Origin: JAGMDK01 sp023128695
GTDB lineage: Bacteria; Planctomycetota; Phycisphaerae; UBA1845; Fen-1342
Direction: 5' to 3'
DNA: 11,478 nt
Assembly: GCA_030628805.1 (NCBI GenBank)
Contig: DAOVQG010000138.1
Span: 1-11,478 of the forward strand
Every line of letters begins with the position of its first letter. The first letter of the stretch is position 1. The notes below the pieces were generated by a model. The model saw nothing but the letters and a program-made list of their open reading frames with translations, searched no databases and had not been told where the DNA came from. Positions 8,801 through 11,478 of the stretch are shown here, piece by piece. A program made the translations under genes and the position numbers.

Positions 8801-9087
8801 AGCAGCGTATCATCGGCGGTTTGCGTCGCCGCCTGCGAGCGCCAGAGCGTGTCGGCCAGCCGAAACCGCACCCAGCGGGCGTCCCGCGGCGACAGGTCGA
8901 GTTGCTCGGCCTGGGCGTAGAGTTCGTGGGCCTTCTGATATGAACCCTCGGCGATAAGTTCCTCGGCCCGGTTCTTCAGGTCCGGATACCGATCCAGGTC
9001 GGCAGGCGTGACTTGTCCCCCGCCCAGGAGCGTGATCGAAACGAGTCCCATCAAGCTGATCAGGCAAACGGCGGTCGAGCGGCGCAT
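2839..9087 (-). CDS. Alpha-2-macroglobulin family protein with N-terminal TPR-like region and intact thioester motif
   Basis: A predicted 2082-residue secreted protease trap: cleavage of the bait releases a thioester that captures the protease. Residues 1-24 are a Sec-type signal (MRR, then a hydrophobic core to LLGGG) without a good lipobox. Residues about 30-300 are helical, TPR-like (AEELIAEGSYQKAHELYAQAEQ). Macroglobulin beta domains follow, including MG2 (AYRPGDTAKWKFIARR near 530), with recurring TDADG-type turns. Low-conservation, Arg/Lys-rich sequence at about 1100-1210 may be the bait. The A2M core DFRATAFWQPDVVTDADG is near 1225. The thioester motif YPYGCTEQ gives Cys1446 and Gln1449, followed by an alpha/alpha toroid (GGWGWWKRP) and a C-terminal receptor-like domain (LPEGVWELRYELRAEVPG). 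The ATG at 9087 has AAGGAG just upstream; an open extension to 9252 only translates repeat DNA. Residues about 1765-1800 and 1961-1999 are repeat-encoded insertions. It is longer than E. coli YfhM, and no PBP1C gene is adjacent. Confidence 0.93.
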   Translation of the reverse strand: MRRSTAVCLISLMGLVSITLLGGGQVTPADLDRYPDLKNRAEELIAEGSYQKAHELYAQAEQLDLSPRDARWVRFRLADTLWRSQAATQTADDTLLSRAQGELQTLIDAIPRAEDRDHVWAEAQESLGDYYWLRQRWGNWHQGWQHYQQALDWYAGSERIEWARQKYLGIVHRAADARRGDERGYYGYYGQSIPLDVLYKALKISVSPHDIAYAQYLIAMTLKNQGDWRQQQRVPELFEAVLAAGPDQDWYDDALFHYAQWWEQRGLTVRLPHGGYQYEPDFVKAVALYRRLLDEFKKGETRYYDDAKRQVEMITGAAVGVSVANTFLPGSEIQYYVNWRNVEEIEFTLYPVTLAEDVNIRKDHWNWLQTIELSGRESIRKWTYQTGDTGEHMPGAEALTLDEKLPVGAYVIEAVADGVRGRELILVTDAVLVVKQAPQQTLVYFCNAYDGSPLAGANVVIWIRYYDGKNWHTRKDKGRTDADGLALFEAPQSKRSLQVFVTALHEDRQAFSHGQSYYYDTTQPRWRIYAFTDRPAYRPGDTAKWKFIARRYEDGKYLTPAGQSLKYVIRDARGAKVEEEMVKLNAFGSAWGELELTDKMPLGEFQIEFEDNQGKNIGSAKLLRLEEYKLPEFKVTIDTPTDEDGLPKTFRVGDVVEGSIQADYYFGGPVADADVQVLIHQRPFYHHWQPPHEFGWYYDKGLDWRSYRYGEQLVKQESLKTDAAGNVVFKFETPRNIGQDFEYHIEARVTDASRREIIANATIRVTQQKYYVYLHPEHNIYRPQDRVRVDIKALDANENAQQIVGEIKVTREHWVEIWISPDGEEIPVDKVPAEVRFSIHIASARFPARTAPDEQSWKLKFRGYEREDILTQSVKTDADGNAEFVFTPPRAGYYRVAWESDDPGYGPILAETTVCVATKETEQLGYRPGGVDLIVDKDTFRTGQTAPVMLTVPTNNRYVLFAVEAEGIYSYRLVHVTGTAKLIEVPITDQHVPNIFLSAAMVMDQQLFTDNEEVIVPPAEYFLTVEVEPDRDAYEPRAEGTLIVRTRDYDGQPVAAEVALGLTDESVFYIQQDYAGDPRQFYYGDKRSRYVQWNSTFSAKQYAQLVSDEKGGLHDTALDRRMRGDLELWEKEHGYIPDGDEYLYAGGAKLARAREIAGRRGGALDALQPMKDAIYLNSRRKMSANSAQGEESEMKLGAMLDVPRSGIGGEFVPEGAVQVRSDFRATAFWQPDVVTDADGHATIKVIFPDSLTGWQATARAATAGSKFGIGTAKMRTRLPLIVRLQAPRFFLVGDKVTISAVMNNNTDEPMEVLSALEADGVEIAGFIDGESLLSGNPESVTVPANADARVDWLVRVTQPGAARLKVVGRGREHADAMERTYIVYERGIDKLVAKSGKVRGDDVTVKIDIPAERRPDSTTLTVQVTPSIAVTMLDALPYLIDYPYGCTEQTMSRFLPAVITAKTLKDFDLDPEIVANKAFGGIEQDPENLERLGGRNLDKLDDVVRASLERLYDFQRNDGGWGWWKRPNKPSDHFMSAYVVWGLTLARDAGLDIHDDALDRGVKYLRKELVGEELNLDTQAWMLHALAVHRSVTKERGFKKYEKAAYQNLYDSRDRLNSYSRALLALCAHYYGKDGHARVLVRNLANGVKLDETPDTSVIQRGEQQSHPAVIPTAHWGEDGIYYRWSDGGEEATAFALRALLAIDPENELVEPVTNWLIKNRRGAQWRSTRDTAIVVLALNDYLRVSGELQPEMEYELIVNGHSITVWHRLPDTMWHRLPDTMWHRLPAGDSAGTGPGRYIAPSRFEIDRELIRDGENEIRIVRTAGSGPIYFAVEARFFTFEEPITPAGNEIFVRRQYYKLVQRPTLLKGLVTERIPLNDHDTIVSGERVEAVITIEAKNNYEYLVFEDLKPAGFEAVQIRSGTEFHAKELKSGAVERQFGPEPEAQIEPEAQAREQTTDHTGWKPVPHNDVAAGPRAGRPTGWKPVPHNVAAGPRAGRDEHMTRDPSDYTGRQRWVHQELRDRKVALFIDKLPEGVWELRYELRAEVPGQFHALPTLGYAMYVPEIRCNGAEIWVTVKDKD
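3091..3205. repeat. Tandem copies of a 56-bp bipartite palindromic repeat inside the macroglobulin gene
   Basis: Two half-elements alternate here. Half A (29 bp; core GGCCGGC-ACGGGG-GCCGGCC) is at 3091-3119 and 3148-3176 in identical copies. Half B (25 bp; core ACCGGCT-TCC-AGCCGGT) is at 3121-3145 and 3181-3205, also identical. The full B-A unit is 3121-3176. The A copies are 57 bp apart and the B copies 60 bp apart, both multiples of three. On the minus strand they encode two rounds of TGWKPVPHN plus VAAGPRAGR, at residues about 1961-1999 of the macroglobulin, in a loop region near the C-terminus. Confidence 0.9.
3689..3795. repeat. Inverted copy of the bipartite repeat plus 24-bp triplicate inside the macroglobulin gene
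   Basis: Positions 3689-3744 are one full B-A unit in the orientation opposite to the copies at 3091-3205. Its A half (3689-3717) differs from the other copies at 3 of 29 positions. Adjoining it, CTGGAAGCCGGTGCCACA starts at 3726, 3750 and 3774: three copies with an exact 24-bp period, the outer two lacking one arm of the B palindrome. On the coding (minus) strand they encode the octapeptide T-(V/M)-W-H-R-L-P-D two and a half times, then AGDSAGTGPGRYI, at residues about 1765-1800. Confidence 0.9.
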
Positions 9088-9092
9088 GTTAG

Positions 9093-9098
9093 CTCCTT
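9093..9098 (-). promoter_or_regulatory. Ribosome binding site of the macroglobulin gene
   Basis: On the minus strand AAGGAG (plus-strand CTCCTT) ends 5 nt before the ATG at 9087. It decides the start: the frame remains open upstream to 9252, but that part encodes mainly repeat DNA and would bury the signal peptide. Confidence 0.75.
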
Positions 9099-9190
9099 CC
9101 GGTTGAGTATCGTGCTGAGACGGCGAGTCACGTGTCTTCCTTGCACGGTTGGACGCCGAGCGGGGTGAAAGGTTCCCAAAACGGTCAGAG

Positions 9191-9270
9191 TGTGGCACCG
9201 GCTTCCATGCGAGTGTGTGGCACCGGCTTCCAGCCGGTGGTTCGGCCGGCACGGGGGCCGGCCGCTACAT
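9191..9270. repeat. Bipartite palindromic repeat in the HEAT-macroglobulin intergenic gap
   Basis: A truncated B half (TGTGGCACCGGCTTCCA, 9191-9207) is followed 25 bp later by a full 56-bp B-A unit at 9215-9270, which differs from the unit at 3121-3176 at a single position in the linker. Both hairpin cores are perfect (ACCGGCT/AGCCGGT and GGCCGGC/GCCGGCC). The element fills much of the 209-bp gap between the HEAT stop and the macroglobulin start. Transcribed from the HEAT side it would form two hairpins, but no T-run follows, so it is not a standard intrinsic terminator. Confidence 0.9.
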
Positions 9271-9296
9271 TAACATTCGCTGGACCGCTCCTGGTA

Positions 9297-10187
9297 TCAG
9301 CGACGGCTGCCGGATTGTTGATTCTCATACCAGGCAGCCCACGCCTGCTCAGCCTGGGCGCGTTGTTCGGCAGTCGCCGAGGAGGAGAATGGCACACGCA
9401 ATTCCGTGATCCGAACCAGCGCTGCCGCCGCCCGCTCCGCGATTGTCCGCGGACTTTCAGCGGTGGTCGGCCGAGATGACGGTTTCAGCGCATAGCCTTC
9501 GCCTTGCAGGAAGCCGAGCGCTCGCTGAGCCATTACGTCGGATCGTAATGGCACGTCGCAGAGCCGATCATCCGATAGCAGGCTGAGCAGGCCGGGCACA
9601 CATTCCGCCGTACCGATCCCGGCTAGCGCATCGACCAGGGCCGCCCGGCGAGCCGGATCGCCGGGCTCCGCCGCCAGCTCATTCAGCGTGGCGACGGCTT
9701 CCGGCGTGCCGAGATATTCGAAGGCCACGCACGCCGACGCGGCCGCGTTCGCGTCGCCGGTACGGTAGAGCCACTTCAGGGCCGGGATGACGGCCTCGTC
9801 ACCCTGGATCGCCAGTCCCACCGCCGCCAGGCGCTGGATATCCGGATCGGGATCGACCAGGCGCTCCAGCAGTTGCTCACGAGCCCACGCCGTTCGCAAG
9901 TGGTGCAACACGAGCACGCCGTACTGTCGCAGCTCGGCCTCCTCGCTGTCCAAGAGAGCGGCGACTCCCCAGCGGCCCGCGTCGCCGGCGCTGCACAGGG
10001 CGCCGAGACAGGCATCGCGCACCGCCAGGCTGTCGGCGCGCTCGATGCGCCAAGCCCAATAGCGGGCTTGGATCGGTGTCCGCAAGACCAAGGCCGCGAG
10101 GCAGATCGACAAGGTCATCGCGATGGCGACCCAAGCGGCCCACGGCCGTCGCCGACGGGGCGATTCAGCTCCAGTTTTTTTCGACAT
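9297..10187 (-). CDS. HEAT-repeat protein with N-terminal membrane anchor
   Basis: A 296-residue protein. A short basic N-terminus (residues 1-16, with RRRR) is followed by one hydrophobic segment at about 17-36 (AAWVAIAMTLSICLAALVL), which acts as a membrane anchor or uncleaved signal. The rest should lie outside the cytoplasm. Residues about 52-210 are HEAT/armadillo-type helical pairs, for example LLERLVDPDPDIQRLAAVGLA, ALKWLYRTGDANAAASACVAF and TLNELAAEPGDPARRAALVDALA, which suggests a protein-binding scaffold. No catalytic motif is visible. I chose the ATG at 10187 because the anchor follows at once; the frame is open upstream to 10469 but only translates the intergenic palindrome (GGPP-rich). 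No good Shine-Dalgarno precedes it; an AT-rich TAAAAT lies 7 nt upstream. The gene is upstream of and co-directional with the macroglobulin gene, 209 bp away, so a shared transcript is possible. The partner is unknown. Confidence 0.8.
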   Translation of the reverse strand: MSKKTGAESPRRRRPWAAWVAIAMTLSICLAALVLRTPIQARYWAWRIERADSLAVRDACLGALCSAGDAGRWGVAALLDSEEAELRQYGVLVLHHLRTAWAREQLLERLVDPDPDIQRLAAVGLAIQGDEAVIPALKWLYRTGDANAAASACVAFEYLGTPEAVATLNELAAEPGDPARRAALVDALAGIGTAECVPGLLSLLSDDRLCDVPLRSDVMAQRALGFLQGEGYALKPSSRPTTAESPRTIAERAAAALVRITELRVPFSSSATAEQRAQAEQAWAAWYENQQSGSRR

Positions 10188-10503
10188 GGGCGCTATTTTA
10201 ACGTACCCGACCAGCGTCCGCGGCGCACGGCACCCACCACAAATAATAGTCGGGGGGGCGTCAGGAAAGTGGGTAAACTGGTGGGGCGGCCCTCCGCGGC
10301 CGCCATCGGACCGTACTGGCGGGCACGGAGGCCCGCCCCACCCACTATGTTGACGCTCAGCCATAATAGTCACACCCGATAACGCCCGCGCGAAGATTTG
10401 CGCTCGCATTCGAGGGGTGAAAAATGTTATCATCGTATAGCGATACAGGCTCCCAAACGTGCTGGGCATATCGAACCCGGCGCGTTCACTCAGGGTGAGG
10501 GAA
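10188..10503. other. Divergent intergenic region between the HEAT and SirB1-type genes
   Basis: These 316 bp separate two genes transcribed away from each other, so both promoters should lie here. It contains the palindromic element at 10243-10371 and AT-richer stretches on each side: TAAAAT on the minus strand at 10195-10200, and ATGTTATCAT at 10424-10433 on the plus strand, the latter about 70 bp before the SirB1-type start. I could not pair either with a convincing -35, so I do not call promoters. Confidence 0.5.
10243..10371. mobile_element. MITE-like palindromic element with 9-bp flanking direct repeats
   Basis: The core is a long inverted repeat: a 25-bp left arm at 10280-10304 (GGTGGGGCGG...) and a right arm at 10318-10342, matching at 22 of 25 positions around a 13-nt loop. 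Outer pairs continue the symmetry: GCGTCA (10258-10263) with TGACGC (10351-10356), and AGTGGGT (10268-10274) with ACCCACT (10340-10346). The 9-mer ATAATAGTC occurs at 10243-10251 and again at 10363-10371, bracketing the palindrome like a target-site duplication. No transposase is encoded. A chance 9-mer pair cannot be excluded, and the structure could equally be a REP/BIME-type repeat. Confidence 0.55.
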
Positions 10504-11325
10504 ATGAGCGGTCATCCTTTTGACTTGCTAATGGAATTGGATACGCACCAGATTCGGCTCGACTGTGCCGCCTTGCATCTGGCCCGCGATCGCTACCCGG
10601 AACTGAACGTCACGCGCTATTTGCGAATGCTCGATGCCCTCGCCGCCAGCGTCGCCGCGCTGCGCCCCGGTCTGGCGGCCAGTCTGCGCTATCAAGCAAT
10701 GAAGGCGGTTCTGGTCGAGCAGTGCGGCCTGACGGGTAATCGAAAGCACTACTATGACCCGGACAATTGTTACCTCAACCGGGTGCTGGATACCGGCGTC
10801 GGCATTCCCATCACCATGTCCACGGTGTGGGTTGAGGTCGCGCGGCGTCTGAAGTGGCCGGTCTCGGGCGTGGCACTGCCGGGGCATTTCATCGTCCGCT
10901 TCGATGATCCCGAGCGTTACATTCTTGTCTCCCCCTTCTTCGACGGACGGGTGCTCTCCCTCGACGATTGCCGCATGTTGGTCCGCAAGCGTTTCGGCAC
11001 CAGGCTGCCGTTTGACCACAGCTTTCTCAAACCGGTTGACAACCGCGGGATCCTGGCCCGCTTGCTGCGCAACTTGCGTAACGCTTATCTCGTCGGCAAC
11101 GACCTGCCGCGCGCCGCCAAGATACTCCGGCGGATGGCAGCCCTGGAGCCGAAGAACGGCCGGCACTTAAAGGACTTGGCCGCCGTCTGCTGTCTCCAGG
11201 GTGATGTCCGCACGGCCTGCGCGCACCTTGAACTCTACCTGGACCGCTCGCCCAACGGACATGATTCGGAATTCGTCCGCCGCAGCCTCAAACAACTCCA
11301 GGCGGCCCTGCTCGCGCTGAATTAG
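10504..11325 (+). CDS. SirB1-type transglutaminase-like protein with C-terminal TPR
   Basis: A 273-residue protein of the SirB1/YchA (Transglut_core2) family. The diagnostic stretch is residues 84-130: YDPDNCYLNRVLDTGVGIPIT, then a WVEVARRL helix, then LPGHF with His128. The N-terminal part (residues about 10-75) is helical, with LNVTRYLRMLD. Residues about 180-250 look like TPR helices (LRNLRNAYLVGNDLPRAAKILRRMAALEP), as is usual in this family. No signal peptide or membrane segment is seen, so it is probably cytoplasmic. In many relatives the motif after PGHF is DPF; here it reads VSPFFDGR, with Ser143 at the Asp position, so a full Cys-His-Asp triad is doubtful. I prefer the ATG at 10504 over an open GTG at 10459 because the family-like sequence begins there and GAGGGAA precedes it. 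No close gene neighbour on this strand. The biochemical role of the family is unclear. Confidence 0.85.
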   Translation: MSGHPFDLLMELDTHQIRLDCAALHLARDRYPELNVTRYLRMLDALAASVAALRPGLAASLRYQAMKAVLVEQCGLTGNRKHYYDPDNCYLNRVLDTGVGIPITMSTVWVEVARRLKWPVSGVALPGHFIVRFDDPERYILVSPFFDGRVLSLDDCRMLVRKRFGTRLPFDHSFLKPVDNRGILARLLRNLRNAYLVGNDLPRAAKILRRMAALEPKNGRHLKDLAAVCCLQGDVRTACAHLELYLDRSPNGHDSEFVRRSLKQLQAALLALN

Positions 11326-11360
11326 GCTGGACGTAAGAGTTTAGCCGTTTGCAACAAGAT

Positions 11361-11381
11361 ATCAGCAATCAGCATTCAGCG
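11361..11381. repeat. Short 7-bp tandem repeat
   Basis: ATCAGCA occurs twice in a row (11361-11367, 11368-11374), followed by the degenerate copy TTCAGCG. Confidence 0.6.
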
Positions 11382-11451
11382 GTCGGTTATTACGCTGTTT
11401 AGCGAGTAAGTGCCTATCTGTCGGGTGCTCGCGCTGCTCCGAATTGAACCC

Positions 11452-11478
11452 CGAAGGACACGAAGACCACGAAGTCGA
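11452..11478. repeat. 9-bp tandem repeat CGAAGnnnA running off the window
   Basis: Three adjacent 9-mers share CGAAG at positions 1-5 and A at position 9: CGAAGGACA, CGAAGACCA and CGAAGTCGA. The array touches the window end, so its real length is unknown. Confidence 0.65.

Larger units (their letters stand above)
11326..11478. other. Intergenic tail at the window edge
   Basis: No gene or terminator hairpin is supported after the SirB1-type stop. It carries two short tandem repeats, listed separately. Confidence 0.6.

Noticed and set aside
9088..9252. 55-residue N-terminal extension of the macroglobulin
   Set aside because: It translates the leader and its repeat DNA. The ATG at 9087 has AAGGAG and starts a proper signal peptide.
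10280..10342. Intrinsic terminator or bidirectional terminator
   Set aside because: The hairpin is far larger than usual, no T-run follows on either strand, and it lies between two divergent gene starts, not after a gene end.
10398..10433. Promoter for the SirB1-type gene (TTGCGC and TATCAT)
   Set aside because: The spacing of 24 bp between the hexamers is too long for a standard sigma-70 promoter, and planctomycete promoter consensus is not known well enough to me to call it.
10188..10469. 94-residue N-terminal extension of the HEAT protein
   Set aside because: It translates the intergenic palindrome into GGPP-rich sequence and would put the membrane anchor deep inside the protein.

Overview
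The window is GC-rich bacterial chromosome, most likely from a member of the Planctomycetota. This is an inference from three things: a very large secreted alpha-2-macroglobulin with an N-terminal TPR-like region, a membrane protein led by two Cys4 zinc ribbons, and short GC-rich palindromic repeats that sit inside open reading frames as well as between genes. There is no phage, plasmid, CRISPR, rRNA or tRNA signal.

Layout. Positions 1-245 are a leader without a convincing gene. A plus-strand pair follows: an 8-oxoguanine deaminase-like amidohydrolase (246-1715) and, 17 bp later behind a good Shine-Dalgarno, a double zinc-ribbon multi-pass membrane protein (1733-2791). Converging on this pair is a minus-strand pair: a HEAT-repeat membrane-anchored protein (10187 down to 9297) and a 2082-residue alpha-2-macroglobulin family protein (9087 down to 2839), which takes up over half of the window. 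A 316-bp divergent intergenic region holding a MITE-like palindrome (10243-10371) separates the HEAT gene from a plus-strand SirB1-type transglutaminase-like/TPR protein (10504-11325). The last 153 bp hold two short tandem repeats and no gene.

How the genes may work together. The macroglobulin keeps a Cys-x-Glu-Gln thioester motif, so it can be read as a periplasmic or exported protease trap. The usual neighbour of bacterial macroglobulins, penicillin-binding protein 1C, is absent. The HEAT protein is its only upstream co-directional neighbour. The deaminase (purine salvage or detoxification) and the zinc-ribbon protein look like a separate transcription unit. No single pathway ties all five genes together.

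The most interesting signal is a 56-bp bipartite repeat: a TGTGGCACC... hairpin joined to a GGCCGGC...GCCGGCC hairpin. It occurs as full copies at three loci. Two are inside the macroglobulin coding sequence, in opposite orientations and different reading frames, and both are read through without a stop. The third is in that gene's own 5' leader. The repeat is open in 11 of its 12 half-element reading frames, so it behaves like a palindromic element that can add peptide linkers to proteins. A related palindrome lies in a 33-residue insertion in the deaminase, and a different, larger palindrome with 9-bp flanking direct repeats lies in the divergent intergenic region.
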